DNA from: Grimontia celer | GTDB lineage: Bacteria > Pseudomonadota > Gammaproteobacteria > Enterobacterales > Vibrionaceae | Direction: 5' to 3' | DNA: 64,000 nucleotides | NCBI RefSeq assembly: GCF_900055185.1 | Contig: NZ_FIZX01000007.1 | Span: 1-64,000, forward strand | Part shown: positions 29,537 through 40,440 of the stretch, one piece after another | Position numbering within the stretch: position 1 is the stretch's first letter | How the letters are laid out: every line of letters starts with the position of its first letter | Position numbers and translations under genes: made by a program | Notes under the pieces: generated by a model | Databases searched by the model: none | The model's input: only the letters and a program-made list of their open reading frames with translations | What the model was told of the DNA's origin: nothing

Positions 29537-30293
29537 CCGAATGTCCCGAGTTAATCATCTCGTTTAACGCGTGAAACAGGGCGTGATTGGAGGCGCTGTT
29601 TACGCAGCTGATTGTATTAAAACCAAGGCCAATTGCTTGATTGTAAATCCGTTTGCTTGGCACCAGTATATGGCATTCTCGTAACCATTGCTGGTCACAC
29701 TCTGAGATTGTCTGGCACAAAAGCGAAAGTTGTTCACCACTGGTGATGACCAAGGTGTCGACATTTTCCGCCCGCCATTGCTTAGCCAGTGATGATAGAG
29801 ATTCACTGGTCCAATGTCGTTGATAGGCTTCAAAATAGCGCACCTTGGCACCGTGATTTGTCAGGGTATCGCCCAAAAGTGCCCGTCCGCCATTGCCACG
29901 TAAGATCACGACCTGAAGACTTTCCGGCTTTTCGAAAACTGACATAGACACCATGCCTTCGCTGTCTTCTGTCGGTGGCTGAATCGCATCCACACCGCTT
30001 TTGGCTTTCCAGACTTGCGCTGTTTTTTCTCCGACTGCGACATAATGCAGATCGTCACGCCAGCTGGCGTTTTTGTCCTGAAGTTGTTGATGGGCGTATT
30101 CAATCGCGCGGGGACTCACCGCCACGACAACGCTGTGTGGAGGTAGTGTATTAAGGTAATGAGTCAGAGAGGGAAGGTCGTTTCCGGCGGAAAAAGACAA
30201 TAAAGGCGCGGGAAGCGCCTTTATTCCTGATTGGTTCAGCGTTTCAGCAAGTTCATAGCAGGCAGGTGCGGGGCGCACCACCAGTACGGTCAT
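29520..30293 (-). CDS. hemD: Uroporphyrinogen-III synthase HemD
   Basis: A 257-residue enzyme that closes hydroxymethylbilane to uroporphyrinogen III. The family is poorly conserved; supporting features are the N-terminal [17 protein letters not shown], the SPRAIEYA motif, [13 protein letters not shown] and the late VITSGEQL. The ATG overlaps the hemC stop by four bases (ATGA), and operon position is decisive. Confidence 0.95.
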   Translation of the reverse strand: MTVLVVRPAPACYELAETLNQSGIKALPAPLLSFSAGNDLPSLTHYLNTLPPHSVVVAVSPRAIEYAHQQLQDKNASWRDDLHYVAVGEKTAQVWKAKSGVDAIQPPTEDSEGMVSMSVFEKPESLQVVILRGNGGRALLGDTLTNHGAKVRYFEAYQRHWTSESLSSLAKQWRAENVDTLVITSGEQLSLLCQTISECDQQWLRECHILVPSKRIYNQAIGLGFNTISCVNSASNHALFHALNEMINSGHSDDRQQ

Positions 30294-31225
30294 ACTTCGT
30301 CCTGATACAGTTTTTCCAGAATCACGCGTGCACCATCTTCAAGTAGCTGTTCAGCAAGGCCTGTGCCAAGCTCTTCCGCTTTTTCAAGCGGGCCTGTTAC
30401 TTCACCGCTGACGATTTTGCTGCCGTCTGGCTCACCAACGAGTGCGCGCAGATGAATTTGGTCGCCATGGATTTCTGCGTAGCTACCAATGGGTACCTGA
30501 CAGCCGCCCATTAGGCGGTTATTCATTGCACGCTCACACAGCACGCGGTAAGTGGTGTTGGCATCGGCCAATGGTTCCAGCAGCGCACGGACGCGTTCAT
30601 CATCCACACGGCACTCAATGCCGACAGCGCCTTGGCCAACCGCTGGCAGAATTTCTTCCGGTTCAATTTCATTGCGGATACGGTCATGAAGATTCAGACG
30701 TTTAAGACCTGCTGATGCAAGAATGATGGCGTCGTATTCACCATTATCCAGTTTGCCCAAGCGGGTGCCGACGTTGCCGCGCAGATCTTTCACCACCAAA
30801 TCAGGGCGCATGGCACGAACCTGACACTGGCGGCGAAGGCTTGATGTTCCGATAACCGCACCTTCTGGCAGTGCATTGATGCTTTCATAATTGTTGGAAA
30901 CAAAGGCGTCACGTGGGTCTTCACGCTCACAGATCGTCACCAGCCCAAGTCCTTCAGGAAACTCTACTGGCACGTCTTTCATTGAATGGACCGCAATGTC
31001 TGCACGACCATCCAGCATTGCCTGCTCCAGCTCTTTCACGAACAATCCTTTGCCGCCAACTTTGGCCAGTGGAGTGTCGAGAATGATGTCGCCTTTGGTC
31101 ACCATAGGAACCAGCTCCACAACCAAGCCCGGGTGGGTTTCTTCCAGAGCGGCTTTAACAAATTCAGCCTGCCACAGGGCAAGTGGGCTCTGGCGGGTGG
31201 CGATGCGGATGGGTGTTGAAGTCAT
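30290..31225 (-). CDS. hemC: Hydroxymethylbilane synthase HemC
   Basis: Porphobilinogen deaminase, which polymerises four porphobilinogens. Motifs: [18 protein letters not shown], the HSMKDVP and GTSSLRRQ substrate loops, [15 protein letters not shown], and the dipyrromethane-cofactor Cys in MGGCQVPIG. The start at 31225 gives the typical N-terminus [11 protein letters not shown]; an in-frame ATG at 31237 would add four residues. First gene of hemCDXY, divergent from cyaA, as in E. coli. Confidence 0.97.
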   Translation of the reverse strand: MTSTPIRIATRQSPLALWQAEFVKAALEETHPGLVVELVPMVTKGDIILDTPLAKVGGKGLFVKELEQAMLDGRADIAVHSMKDVPVEFPEGLGLVTICEREDPRDAFVSNNYESINALPEGAVIGTSSLRRQCQVRAMRPDLVVKDLRGNVGTRLGKLDNGEYDAIILASAGLKRLNLHDRIRNEIEPEEILPAVGQGAVGIECRVDDERVRALLEPLADANTTYRVLCERAMNNRLMGGCQVPIGSYAEIHGDQIHLRALVGEPDGSKIVSGEVTGPLEKAEELGTGLAEQLLEDGARVILEKLYQDEV

Positions 31226-31237
31226 AGTTGCGTCCAT

Positions 31238-31604
31238 TTGATTTGCTTACGCTAATCGTACCACCCCTTGTTATTCCTTGAGAACTTAAGGTGATAGCAG
31301 CGATAAAAAGGTGCGAATTAACGCGGCTTCGGCTATGATGATGTGATATGGATCATGTTTTTGGGGCGGTTCACAGGGGTAAAACCCAACGTGGTTCACC
31401 TTATTTCGAATCAAATTTGAGATAAAGCGTTGTCTCTCTCACAGTTTTGGTCATATAGTGAGCAAAGTGAAGCAGAAATGATGAGTCATTGCTCGCTTTA
31501 CGCTCCAAAGAAAAACTGTTAGATTGATCACGTTTTTATCCATGGGCGCCGAAGTCTTTTAGATTCAGCTCCCGTTACGTTGACTAGGATGTCGGCAACT
31601 TTGG
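31238..31604. promoter_or_regulatory. Divergent hemC/cyaA promoter region with CRP-like site
   Basis: The 367-base region holds the promoters of two divergent operons. TGTGA-TATGGA-TCATG (31342-31357) matches the left half of a CRP site fully and the right half in three of five positions; CRP represses cyaA in E. coli, so a site here would be expected. A TGAGTCA palindrome lies near 31480. No RNA gene or ORF was recognised in it. Confidence 0.4.
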
Positions 31605-34166
31605 ATGTTTATCTTGCAAAACTATGTTGATCAGCAATTAGAGCGTCTTAATGCCTTCAACCACGTTAGGTTGGAGCGCGCACGAAGCGCTATGCACTCT
31701 CAGGCCGTTAATGTTTTTAACGTATTGCCTGCCTTGCTGCACTTTAACCATCCTGCTGTCCCTGGTTACCTCGAGCGTAGCGTCGTCCATGGTATCTGCA
31801 ATTTCTCCCTTTCTGACGTCCAGCAAGACTTCGTCAATGATTGTGCCCTCGCACTGAACACCCCTTCACCGGTTAAGCCATTTTCTCAAGAGCACCCTAT
31901 TAAAGGCCTGTTTTCGATGGGCAGTACCGCGTCAATGGGCCAGAGCCTTTCCAGTGATTTGGATATCTGGGTTTGTGTGCAGGATTGGGTGGCGCATGAT
32001 GAACGTGACATGCTGGACGCCAAATGTTCACTGATTTCCGACTGGGCAATGTCTCAGGGTGTGGAAGTGAACTTCTTTGTGATTTGCGAGCAGCGTTTCC
32101 GCCAGAACATGGCGCAGGCGATGACCACGGAAAACTGTGGATCAACCCAACACTACCTGCTGCTCGATGAATTCTACCGCTCCGCCGTACATCTCGCCGG
32201 CCAACATCTGCTTTGGTACTTAGTACCACCGGAGATGGAAGGTTGCTATGAAGATTACGTCGGAGAGATGATTGCCAGTGGCGCGATAAAACGCGAAGAC
32301 TGGGTGGACTTTGGTGGTTTGCCATCGATCCCGGCGGAAGAGTACTTTGGCTCTAGCCTCTGGCAACTGTATAAAAGCATCGATTCACCTTATAAGTCGG
32401 TACTGAAAGCGATCCTGCTGGAAGCTTATTCTTGGGAGTACCCAGGTACCCAGCTTCTGAGCGTTGACGGCAAACGCCGTTTCTTCTCTGGCATGTTGGA
32501 TGTTTACCAGTCTGACGCTTATTACCTGATGCTGGAGAAAGTCACCCGCTATCTTGAGCGCATCGATGACCACCGTCGTCTCGATCTGGTGCGTCGCTGC
32601 TTCTACCTCAAAACCCACGAGAAGCTGACCCGCGAACCTGGCCCTGGCTCTGTGCCATGGCGCCGTGAAGTGCTCTGTATTCTGACCCGTGAATGGGGCT
32701 GGACACAGGAAGACATCGCGCGTCTGGACAATCGCCGTAACTGGAAAGTGGAAGAGGTAAAAGAAGCGCACAACGAGTTGCTTGAAGCTTTGATGCTGAG
32801 CTATCGAAACCTTATCCGTTTCGCGCGTCGCAATGACATCACCTCTGCAATTAGCCCTGAAGACATCAGTATTTTGGCACGTAAGCTTTATGCTGCGTTT
32901 GAGGTGTTGCCGGGCAAAGTGACCCTACTTAACCCGCAACTGTCTCCGGACTTGCACGAAGCGGACTTGAGCTTTATTCAGGTGCCAGAAGGGCGGAGTA
33001 ACCCGCCGGGTTGGTATCTCTATAAGCAATCATTGAAGCCCGTTGAAATCATCGGCCGCTCGCCGCTCGAACATAACCGCTACCTGTCAAAGCTGGTGGC
33101 GTGGGCGTATTTCAATGGTCTGTTGACCGAATCCAGCCGCCTGCATTCAGTGGCACGTAACAGCAATGTCGACATCGACAAGCTTTACCAACTGGTCAGT
33201 GACCTGCGCAACACCTTCTCGGTACGCCGTCCGCAGCCTTCTCTGCAGGCGCTGTCGAGCCCTTGTGAAGTGCGTAAACTGGCGCTGTTCATCAACCTTG
33301 AAAACGACCCGACCACAGAGCTTAAACAGCCTGCGGTGCGTTTCGATTTCAAAAATACGGACATTTTCAGCTACGGTGCTGAGCAGCAGTGTTTGGTTGG
33401 CAGTGTTGATTTGGTTTACCGCAACAGCTGGAACGAAGTGCGTACCCTGAACTTCAAGGGTGAGAACGCCATTCTCGATGTGCTGAAAACTCTGTTGGGT
33501 AAAATGCACCAGGATGCCATTCCGCCTGAGTCAGTGGATGTATTCTGTTATGCGGGAAAGATGCGTGGTTTGATTCGTAACCTGGTTTACCAACTGGTGG
33601 CAGAGTGTATCGACATGCGCCTGAAACCGGTCGATCAGGAAAAACGCCGCCGCTTTAAAGCGATTCGTGTGGCAGACCAAACCTTCGGTCTGTTCTTCGA
33701 GCGCCGCGGTGTGTCAGTGCAGAAGCTGGAAAACTCCGTCGAGTTCTACCGTTCGATTTCGACCAACAAGGTTCATGGCTCACCGGTCGTGGTATTGGAC
33801 AAAGACGCCGATATCCATCCGCCGGAAGTGGTCGATGCTTACGCCAGTGAAGGTCTTATCCAGTTCTTCTTTGAAGATTGCGATGATGGTTTCCACATCT
33901 ATGTACTGGATGAAAACAATCGCGTGGAAGTGTACCGCCAGTGCAGCGGTGATAAGGAAGAGATGGTACAGGGCGTGAACCGTTTCTATACCTCTTCGCA
34001 GGAAACTGCCAACTTTGCTGGTAAAGGCGTGAACTTCAACCTGCCACAGTTCTACGACATCATCCATCAAGCCGATGGTCGCGCACAGGTGATTCCTTAC
34101 AAGAGTGATCGCCAGTGGCAGCGTGCTGATGCGAATAATGACGCTGCCCAATACGCGTCCCGCTGA
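31605..34166 (+). CDS. cyaA: Class I adenylate cyclase CyaA
   Basis: An 853-residue enterobacterial-type (class I) adenylate cyclase that makes cAMP for CRP control. The N-terminal catalytic region carries LLHFNHPAVPGYLER and the nucleotidyltransferase-like GSTASMGQSLSSDLDIWVCV with the paired aspartates; the C-terminal half is the regulatory domain that responds to the PTS. ATG 31605 fits; a TTG at 31614 would give the shorter E. coli-like start. The upstream ATG has GTCGGCAACTTTGG with only weak ribosome-binding sequence, in keeping with poorly translated cyaA in E. coli. Confidence 0.97.
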   Translation: MFILQNYVDQQLERLNAFNHVRLERARSAMHSQAVNVFNVLPALLHFNHPAVPGYLERSVVHGICNFSLSDVQQDFVNDCALALNTPSPVKPFSQEHPIKGLFSMGSTASMGQSLSSDLDIWVCVQDWVAHDERDMLDAKCSLISDWAMSQGVEVNFFVICEQRFRQNMAQAMTTENCGSTQHYLLLDEFYRSAVHLAGQHLLWYLVPPEMEGCYEDYVGEMIASGAIKREDWVDFGGLPSIPAEEYFGSSLWQLYKSIDSPYKSVLKAILLEAYSWEYPGTQLLSVDGKRRFFSGMLDVYQSDAYYLMLEKVTRYLERIDDHRRLDLVRRCFYLKTHEKLTREPGPGSVPWRREVLCILTREWGWTQEDIARLDNRRNWKVEEVKEAHNELLEALMLSYRNLIRFARRNDITSAISPEDISILARKLYAAFEVLPGKVTLLNPQLSPDLHEADLSFIQVPEGRSNPPGWYLYKQSLKPVEIIGRSPLEHNRYLSKLVAWAYFNGLLTESSRLHSVARNSNVDIDKLYQLVSDLRNTFSVRRPQPSLQALSSPCEVRKLALFINLENDPTTELKQPAVRFDFKNTDIFSYGAEQQCLVGSVDLVYRNSWNEVRTLNFKGENAILDVLKTLLGKMHQDAIPPESVDVFCYAGKMRGLIRNLVYQLVAECIDMRLKPVDQEKRRRFKAIRVADQTFGLFFERRGVSVQKLENSVEFYRSISTNKVHGSPVVVLDKDADIHPPEVVDAYASEGLIQFFFEDCDDGFHIYVLDENNRVEVYRQCSGDKEEMVQGVNRFYTSSQETANFAGKGVNFNLPQFYDIIHQADGRAQVIPYKSDRQWQRADANNDAAQYASR

Positions 34167-34186
34167 TCAAACCCGATTTCAGATAA

Positions 34187-34220
34187 AAAGGCTGACAACA
34201 CATGCTGTCAGCCTTTCTTA
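34187..34220. terminator. Bidirectional terminator between cyaA and cyaY
   Basis: AAAGGCTGACA (34187-34197) pairs perfectly with TGTCAGCCTTT (34206-34216); A-run before and T-run after let it serve both convergent genes. Confidence 0.9.
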
Positions 34221-34244
34221 ATACACTTTAACTAAAGCGGTTTG

Positions 34245-34556
34245 TTACCAGTCCACGCTCTCGCCAGCATGTTTGGCGCATTCTTGCTTCACCATGTCCA
34301 TAAACTCCATGCCACTCTTGCTGCACAGCCATTGGCCGTCCTGGTAGCTGAAATGAAATCCGCCTGAGCGCGATGCCAACCAGATCTCTTTCATCGGTTC
34401 CTGACGGTTGATGATGATCTGGCTGCGGTCTTCAAAATCCAGTGTCAGAACATTACCATTCGTTTCGTAATCGATATCCGCGCCACTCTCGTCGATGCCG
34501 TCTTCAATCGCCATCCATTGCTCATCAACCAGTTCATGGTATTGGCTTGTGTTCAT
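34245..34556 (-). CDS. cyaY: Iron-sulfur cluster assembly regulator CyaY (frataxin)
   Basis: A 103-residue bacterial frataxin that binds iron and IscS. The acidic first helix (LVDEQWMAIEDGIDES), the sheet segment NVLTLDFEDRSQIIINRQEP and the signature EIWLASRSGGFHF are present. It is convergent with cyaA and divergent from lptM-lysA, the arrangement found in E. coli. Confidence 0.96.
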   Translation of the reverse strand: MNTSQYHELVDEQWMAIEDGIDESGADIDYETNGNVLTLDFEDRSQIIINRQEPMKEIWLASRSGGFHFSYQDGQWLCSKSGMEFMDMVKQECAKHAGESVDW

Positions 34557-34630
34557 TCTCAGTCGTCCTATTGCTTTTCAGTGCGTTGATGCGATTATAG
34601 AGGGCATTAACTTTTAGATCACTGGCAGAA

Positions 34631-34792
34631 ATGATGCGATTAACCCTGAAACTTGCCGCGCTGGCAACAGTAGCCCTGATTTCGGCATGCGGTCAGCAAG
34701 GACCTCTTTACTTTCCAGAAGATGCACCGGCGCAAACTGAGCAGGTAAATCCGGAAACGTCGCAGGATACTCAGGAATCCACTCAGCCATAA
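34631..34792 (+). CDS. lptM: LPS translocon maturation chaperone LptM (YifL)
   Basis: A 53-residue lipoprotein. The signal MMRLTLKLAALATVALISAC ends in a lipobox (ISAC, Cys20), and the mature protein starts CGQQGPLYFP, the hallmark of LptM, which assists disulfide maturation of the LptDE complex in the outer membrane. The tail is low in complexity (Gln, Thr, Glu). ATG at 34631 or 34634. It precedes lysA by 24 bases, the same gene order as in E. coli. Confidence 0.92.
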   Translation: MMRLTLKLAALATVALISACGQQGPLYFPEDAPAQTEQVNPETSQDTQESTQP

Positions 34793-34816
34793 AACTTTGG
34801 ACAGGGAAGGACAACG

Positions 34817-36070
34817 TTGGACTACTTCAATTATCAGGATGACGGGCAACTGTGGGCAGAAGATCTACCACTGGCGCAGCTTGCAGAGCAATACGGCACA
34901 CCGCTTTACGTTTACTCGCGTGCGACGCTGGAGCGTCACTGGCATGCGTTTGATAAAGCCGTGGGTGACCATCCGCACCTGATTTGTTATGCCGTGAAGG
35001 CAAACAGCAACCTTGGCGTACTGAATGTATTGGCGCGTCTGGGCTCAGGTTTTGACATCGTTTCACAGGGTGAGCTGGAGCGCGTATTGGCAGCTGGCGG
35101 CGACCCGAAGAAAGTGGTGTTCTCTGGCGTAGGTAAAACCGAGCCGGAAATGGCGCGTGCGCTGGAGCTGGGCATTAAGTGCTTCAACGTGGAATCAGAA
35201 GCTGAGCTTGATCGCCTGAACAAAGTGGCGGGCGAGCTGGGTAAAGTGGCGCCAATCAGCCTTCGCATCAACCCAGACGTGGATGCGAAAACCCATCCGT
35301 ATATTTCTACCGGCCTGAAAGAAAACAAATTCGGCATCGCGTTTGATAGAGCCCGTGAGGTTTACCAATACGCGAATAGCCTGCCACACCTTTCTGTGCA
35401 TGGTATTGACTGCCATATCGGTTCACAGCTGACTGAGCTGGCGCCGTTTATCGAGTCGACCGATCGCCTGCTGGCGCTGATTGATGCGCTGGGACAGGAT
35501 GGCATCTCTATCGATCACCTTGATGTGGGTGGTGGTCTCGGCGTGACTTACAGCGATGAGAAACCGCCAGAGCCGTCTGACTATGCGAAAGCCTTGCTTG
35601 ACCGTCTGTCGAACCATCAGGATATCGAGCTGGTGTTTGAGCCAGGTCGTGCAATCGCTGCGAATGCCGGTGTGTTGCTGACCAAGGTTGAGTTCCTCAA
35701 GCACAACGAAGAAAAGAATTTTGCCATCATTGATGCGGCGATGAACGACTTACTGCGTCCAGCGCTCTACCAAGCTTGGCAGGATATTGTTCCTGTACAG
35801 CCACGTCAGGGTGAAGCTAAAACTTATGATTTGGTAGGGCCTGTGTGCGAAACCGGCGATTACCTCGGTAAAGACCGTGCGCTGGTGCTTGAAGCGGGCG
35901 ACCTGCTGGCGGTGCGTTCATCAGGTGCTTATGGCTTTGTGATGTCGTCTAACTACAACACCCGCTGCCGTGCGGCAGAAGTGATGGTAGATGGCGATCA
36001 ATCCCATCTGGTGCGTCAGCGCGAGCCGCTGGCATCACTGTGGGAGTTAGAACAGGTACTGCCTGAGTAA
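34817..36070 (+). CDS. lysA: Diaminopimelate decarboxylase LysA
   Basis: A 417-residue PLP enzyme catalysing the last step of lysine synthesis. The PLP lysine is K61 in CYAVKANSN; further motifs are [29 protein letters not shown] and the subunit-shared CETGD. It starts with TTG at 34817, supported by AAGGA upstream and the conserved N-terminus [16 protein letters not shown]. dapF follows ten bases later. Confidence 0.96.
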   Translation: MDYFNYQDDGQLWAEDLPLAQLAEQYGTPLYVYSRATLERHWHAFDKAVGDHPHLICYAVKANSNLGVLNVLARLGSGFDIVSQGELERVLAAGGDPKKVVFSGVGKTEPEMARALELGIKCFNVESEAELDRLNKVAGELGKVAPISLRINPDVDAKTHPYISTGLKENKFGIAFDRAREVYQYANSLPHLSVHGIDCHIGSQLTELAPFIESTDRLLALIDALGQDGISIDHLDVGGGLGVTYSDEKPPEPSDYAKALLDRLSNHQDIELVFEPGRAIAANAGVLLTKVEFLKHNEEKNFAIIDAAMNDLLRPALYQAWQDIVPVQPRQGEAKTYDLVGPVCETGDYLGKDRALVLEAGDLLAVRSSGAYGFVMSSNYNTRCRAAEVMVDGDQSHLVRQREPLASLWELEQVLPE

Positions 36071-36080
36071 AAGGATCCGG

Positions 36081-36911
36081 ATGCAGATACAATTTTCCAA
36101 AATGCATGGTCTCGGCAACGACTTTATGGTCGTTGATTGCGTGACGCAAAATGCATACTTCTCTCCGGACATGATCCGCCGTCTGGCGGACAGAAATACC
36201 GGAGTGGGGTTTGATCAGCTGTTGGTGGTTGAGCCACCGTATGATCCGGAAAGTGATTTCCATTACCGGATATTTAATGCTGATAGCAGCGAAGTGGAGC
36301 AGTGCGGCAATGGTGCGCGCTGCTTTGCCCGTTTTGTGCGGATGAAAGGGCTAACCAACAAAAACCAAATTCAGGTCAGCACCAAGGGCGGCAAGATGAT
36401 ACTCAAGATGGACAGTGACGAACTGGTTACTGCCAATATGGGTGAGCCTATCTGGGCACCGTCTAAAATCCCCTTCCGCGCAAACGCTGAAGAAAAAACC
36501 TATATTTTACGTGTAGAAGATAAAACCCTGTTTGTGGGCGCAGTCAGTATGGGCAACCCGCATTGCGTCACCGTGGTCGATGACGTCGATACCTTTGACG
36601 TGGAAGACCTGGGTCCGCTGGTGGAATCCCACGAGCGTTTCCCTGAGCGTGTTAACGCTGGCTTTATGCAGGTGGTGTCGCGCAATGAAATCCGTCTTCG
36701 CGTTTACGAGCGCGGTGCGGGGGAAACCCAGGCGTGTGGCAGCGGTGCTTGTGCAGCTGTGGCTGTAGGTATTTTGCAGGGTTTGCTTGATGAGTCGGTA
36801 AAAGTGCACTTGCCGGGCGGCGATCTGAAAATCCGCTGGAAAGGCGCAGGACATCCGCTTTACATGACCGGTCCGGCTTCACACGTATATGATGGACAGA
36901 TAACAGTATGA
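36081..36911 (+). CDS. dapF: Diaminopimelate epimerase DapF
   Basis: A 276-residue epimerase converting LL- to meso-diaminopimelate, the substrate of LysA and a peptidoglycan building block. The two catalytic cysteines are in CGNGARC (C75) and [22 protein letters not shown] at the start is typical. AAGGATCCGG precedes the ATG. It overlaps the DUF484 gene by ATGA, and the lysA-dapF-DUF484-xerC-yigB order matches E. coli. Confidence 0.97.
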   Translation: MQIQFSKMHGLGNDFMVVDCVTQNAYFSPDMIRRLADRNTGVGFDQLLVVEPPYDPESDFHYRIFNADSSEVEQCGNGARCFARFVRMKGLTNKNQIQVSTKGGKMILKMDSDELVTANMGEPIWAPSKIPFRANAEEKTYILRVEDKTLFVGAVSMGNPHCVTVVDDVDTFDVEDLGPLVESHERFPERVNAGFMQVVSRNEIRLRVYERGAGETQACGSGACAAVAVGILQGLLDESVKVHLPGGDLKIRWKGAGHPLYMTGPASHVYDGQITV

Positions 36912-37582
36912 CGGAGCTTTCCAAGCTCGAAGGGCCACTGGCTGAGGCATTGACCGAAGAAGCCGTGGCCGCTTTTCTGAAAGACAATCCAGATTTCTTC
37001 CACCGCCAACCTCAATTGGCGGCGCAATTGAGAGTGCCTCATGCTGAGCGTGGTGCGGTATCTCTCGTCGAAATCCAACTTGGTCGCTTGCGTGAGCGTG
37101 TGGCTGAGCTTGAAGAAGATATTACCCAACTGATGAGTATCGCGGCAGGCAATGAAAACCTGTTTCGCGCTTTCTCCCACGCGCACAAGGCATTGTTTGC
37201 GGCAGAAAGTGAAGACGATATTCATAAAGCCTTGCTGGAACTTGCCAACTCACTGCACTTGGTTGTGAGCCTTCGCCTCTATGACGGTGGACACCACCAA
37301 TTAAACCGCAAGAGTGTGGATGCGGTGAAAGCGGCGCATTTCTGTGGCCAGCGAATCTATCTGGGCAGATTGCGCAAAGTCGATGGCGACCAGTTCGTCA
37401 CCCAGGCACCTGAGCTTGGCTCTTATGCGCTGGTTCCTGTGTTTAAAGGCAAAGAACTGGGCTTTCTGACTTTTGCCAGCCAAGATGGCGGTCACTTCCA
37501 GCCCAGTATGGATACCCTGTTCGTCGAACAAATTGCCGAGCACATCGCTATCCTCCTCACCAAGTGGCAGGCGAACGAATGA
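36908..37582 (+). CDS. DUF484 family protein (YigA-like, GAF-type fold)
   Basis: A 224-residue protein of family DUF484. The N-terminus has [18 protein letters not shown], typical of the family, then a coiled-coil stretch and a GAF-like domain to the end. Function unknown; it is consistently cotranscribed with dapF and xerC in gammaproteobacteria. It overlaps both neighbours by four bases. Confidence 0.92.
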   Translation: MTELSKLEGPLAEALTEEAVAAFLKDNPDFFHRQPQLAAQLRVPHAERGAVSLVEIQLGRLRERVAELEEDITQLMSIAAGNENLFRAFSHAHKALFAAESEDDIHKALLELANSLHLVVSLRLYDGGHHQLNRKSVDAVKAAHFCGQRIYLGRLRKVDGDQFVTQAPELGSYALVPVFKGKELGFLTFASQDGGHFQPSMDTLFVEQIAEHIAILLTKWQANE

Positions 37583-38496
37583 GTTTGCCTGCCAGCATCG
37601 AAAAACCGCTGGCGCGATTCTTTGATTACATGATCCGCGAGCGGGGCTTAAGCCGCCACACCGAAAACAATTACCGTCAACAACTGACCGCCAGCGCCGA
37701 GTTTCTGGTGGGGGCAGGCGTGACCAAATGGCAGGATGTCGATGCCGCATGGGTGCGCCAGATTGCAGCCCAAGCCAAGCGTGAACGTCTAAAAGCGGGC
37801 AGCATTGCGCTTCGCTTGTCAGCCCTTCGCAGTTTCTTTGATTTTATGGTGTCAGACGGCGCACTGGCGGCGAATCCCGCGAAAGGCGTCGCAGCGCCCA
37901 AGCAAGGGCGCACGCTGCCAAAGAACCTTGATGTCGATGAAGTGAATCAGTTGCTGTCGGTGGATGCAGACGACCCACTGTCAGTGCGCGATCGCGCCAT
38001 GATGGAGCTGATGTACGGCGCAGGACTTCGTCTGTCTGAGCTTATTGGCCTTAACGTTCGCGATGTGGCAATGCGTAAGGGGGATTTGCGTGTGATCGGT
38101 AAAGGCGACAAAGAGCGTGTTGTGCCTTTTACTGGTATGGCGAAAGAGTGGCTGTTCAACTGGCTGAAAGTGCGTAACCAACTGCTTAAAGGGCCGGAAG
38201 ATGCCCTTTTCCTGTCAAAGCTTGGAAACCGTATCTCTCCGCGCAGCGTACAAAAACGTATGGCGGAATGGGGACAGAAACAGGCGGTCAGCAGCCATAT
38301 CAACCCCCACAAATTGCGTCATAGTTTTGCTACCCACATGCTGGAATCTTCCGGTGATTTGAGGGCGGTGCAGGAGCTTCTAGGCCATGCTGACCTCTCC
38401 ACCACCCAGGTCTATACCCACCTCGATTTCCAGCATCTGGCAAAAGTGTATGACGCCGCGCACCCCAGGGCGCGTAAGCGTAAAAACGACGATTAA
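37579..38496 (+). CDS. xerC: Tyrosine recombinase XerC
   Basis: A 305-residue site-specific recombinase that with XerD resolves chromosome dimers at dif. The N-terminal SAM-like domain ([23 protein letters not shown]) precedes the catalytic domain with Arg in [22 protein letters not shown] (His, Arg), [15 protein letters not shown] (His and nucleophile Tyr). ATG 37579 overlaps the preceding stop (ATGA); an upstream GTG at 37564 is less likely. Confidence 0.97.
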   Translation: MSLPASIEKPLARFFDYMIRERGLSRHTENNYRQQLTASAEFLVGAGVTKWQDVDAAWVRQIAAQAKRERLKAGSIALRLSALRSFFDFMVSDGALAANPAKGVAAPKQGRTLPKNLDVDEVNQLLSVDADDPLSVRDRAMMELMYGAGLRLSELIGLNVRDVAMRKGDLRVIGKGDKERVVPFTGMAKEWLFNWLKVRNQLLKGPEDALFLSKLGNRISPRSVQKRMAEWGQKQAVSSHINPHKLRHSFATHMLESSGDLRAVQELLGHADLSTTQVYTHLDFQHLAKVYDAAHPRARKRKNDD

Positions 38497-38519
38497 CCGC
38501 ACTACTTCAAGGAACGCGT

Positions 38520-39236
38520 ATGAAGTTCTATCGCCGCTGGCAACCTGTCTCTGCCATGACCTTTGACTTGGATGATACCCTGTATGACAACCGGGTGGTG
38601 ATCATCCGTGCAGAGCAAATGTTGCTGGACTGGCTGGAGGCGCGCTGTCCGGCGATGGCTAATTTTGACTGGCCGCAGTGGCAAGTGATGCGCGCAGAAG
38701 TGATCACAGCGGATGCCTCGCTGGTGGGCTTTGTCACTGAAATCCGTCGTGCGCAACTTACCTTAGCGGCTTTACGCTGTGGCCTTAGTGAGGCTGACGC
38801 CAAATCTCTGGCTGATGATGGTGTAGCGTTTTTCCTTCATGAGCGCAGTAATTTTACTGTTCCGGAAGAAGCAATGCAGTTCATGGGGGAATTGGCTGAG
38901 CGCTACCCGCTGGTGGCGATCACCAACGGGAATGTTGATTGTGACAAGCTGGGCCTGACGCCGCTGTTCAAGCAGGTGCTTCAGGCTGGGCCGGATGGCG
39001 CAGCGAAACCTGATGGCGCGCTGTTTACCAAGGCGCAGTCCATCCTGAATATTCCCTCCGACACCATTCTCCATGTTGGCGATCACCTCAAAGCCGATGT
39101 GCTCGGGGCGAAACTGGCCGGCTTTAAAGCGTGCTGGTTTAACGACACAAAAACGCCACTGACATCGCAGCGGCGCGCTTCGTTATTACCGGATGTGGAA
39201 ATTTCTGACCTTTCCGAGTTGCTGGTTCTCGGCTAG
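38520..39236 (+). CDS. yigB: HAD-family hydrolase YigB (5-amino-6-(5-phosphoribitylamino)uracil / FMN phosphatase)
   Basis: A 238-residue haloacid-dehalogenase phosphatase. Motif I is FDLDDTLYDN, motif II VAITNGN, and motif IV VGDHLKADVLGAKLAGF. The E. coli homologue next to xerC acts on riboflavin pathway phosphates and FMN. AAGGA precedes ATG 38520. It is convergent with the bufferin operon, with stops overlapping by four bases. Confidence 0.93.
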   Translation: MKFYRRWQPVSAMTFDLDDTLYDNRVVIIRAEQMLLDWLEARCPAMANFDWPQWQVMRAEVITADASLVGFVTEIRRAQLTLAALRCGLSEADAKSLADDGVAFFLHERSNFTVPEEAMQFMGELAERYPLVAITNGNVDCDKLGLTPLFKQVLQAGPDGAAKPDGALFTKAQSILNIPSDTILHVGDHLKADVLGAKLAGFKACWFNDTKTPLTSQRRASLLPDVEISDLSELLVLG

Positions 39237-39670
39237 TTACGATTCTTCAACCAGTTATCGACTGCTGCCATACCTGGTCCCCAAATCATGGTGACGAGCA
39301 GCATCACGCCCCACATCTGGTGGTCGAAAAAGCCTTTTGGCCACAGCGCTGGATAAGACACCACGGCGACAATGTTAAAGGCAAATAGGGCAAAAGCGGC
39401 TGGGCGTGTTAAAAGGCCGAGTGCCAGGAAGATAGGCAAAATGAGTTCCGCTGCCGTGCCTAGGTAGGCCGCCATTTCCCAAGGAAGAAACGGTACCTGA
39501 TATTCGTATTCGAACAGGAACAGGGTACTGTCCCAGCTGGCGATTTTGGTCTGGCCGGATTTGAAAAACACCCAGGCTACCCAGAGGCGGCTAACCAGCA
39601 GAAGAACCGGAACCAAAGGCTTCAGCGCAGATTCCATCAAGTCGTCGATTTTATTGATCACAGCGAACAT
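39233..39670 (-). CDS. DoxX-family membrane protein of the bufferin operon (BufD-type)
   Basis: A 145-residue membrane protein with four hydrophobic helices and DoxX-family features (SRLWVAWVFFKSGQTKI near helix 1, ELILPIFLALGLLTRPAAF, YPALWPKGFFDHQMWGVMLL). It is the last gene of a minus-strand cluster with DUF2282, DUF692 and DUF2063 genes, the bufABCD pattern. A DoxX protein in such operons is probably involved in membrane redox or transport, but its role is not established. Its stop overlaps the convergent yigB end. Confidence 0.88.
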   Translation of the reverse strand: MFAVINKIDDLMESALKPLVPVLLLVSRLWVAWVFFKSGQTKIASWDSTLFLFEYEYQVPFLPWEMAAYLGTAAELILPIFLALGLLTRPAAFALFAFNIVAVVSYPALWPKGFFDHQMWGVMLLVTMIWGPGMAAVDNWLKNRN

Positions 39671-39690
39671 GTGCGATTTCCTTTTTCTTG

Positions 39691-40440
39691 TTAATCACCG
39701 GCCAGTGCAAAGCTGCTGAAAACACCGTGTAGCATGGCGCCGGAAATGTGTGGCAAAAGCTCGGGGTCGATCTCCCCAAACGCGAAATCTTTACAAGCGA
39801 GGATCAGCGAGGCTTCTTCATCGCTGATAGTGGTGACACTGATCCCTTCACCATCTTTCTGCACCAGCAGGGTTTCTGGACTCATCAAATCCAGCTGATT
39901 CAATGCCTCCTCATCCTGATTGCTGACCGCTTGCCAGAGCGTGGCGACAGCAAATTCACTTTTCATCACGGCGGATGCGGGAGAAACCGTCAGCTGAATA
40001 CGCGGAAAATCTTCCGGTGTTACTTCTGACAAGGCCTCGACCGGAAAAGCCTCAGGCAATGGCGCTCTGTTCACGCATTGGATATGCCATTCAATCTCAG
40101 CGATATCTGCCAGATACGGCACAGCTTCGACGATGTTGGGCAGCGTGCGAATGGTGTCAGCAAACCCGGCACCATAGCGATCGGCGCAGGCGTTATCCAT
40201 GGTGGCGCCGAGTACATGGTGGCGGGCAATGGCTTGAAAGCACTCCTCACCCACCAGAGCATTGGTGACGGGATAAATATTTTCGAGGCATTCGGTCAGG
40301 GTCATCACAAAGTTGTTGCGGTAAACCTGTATCAGTGCCTCAGGCTCTGTCACGCCTTCTGCAACAGGGAGCTTGTGCGATTCATAATGCAGGGCATCGC
40401 GAAATTGATGCTGCAGTGAAGCAAGGCTAGGTGCACTCAT
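39691..40440 (-). CDS. DUF2063 partner protein of a multinuclear iron oxidase (BufC-type)
   Basis: A 249-residue protein with the DUF2063 N-terminal domain (LQHQFRDALHYESHK, ALIQVYRNNFVMTLTECLENIYPVTNALVGEECF). In bufferin and related RiPP systems this partner brings the precursor peptide to the DUF692 enzyme (RiPP-recognition-like role). Its ATG overlaps the upstream DUF692 stop by four bases, which indicates translational coupling. Confidence 0.9.
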   Translation of the reverse strand: MSAPSLASLQHQFRDALHYESHKLPVAEGVTEPEALIQVYRNNFVMTLTECLENIYPVTNALVGEECFQAIARHHVLGATMDNACADRYGAGFADTIRTLPNIVEAVPYLADIAEIEWHIQCVNRAPLPEAFPVEALSEVTPEDFPRIQLTVSPASAVMKSEFAVATLWQAVSNQDEEALNQLDLMSPETLLVQKDGEGISVTTISDEEASLILACKDFAFGEIDPELLPHISGAMLHGVFSSFALAGD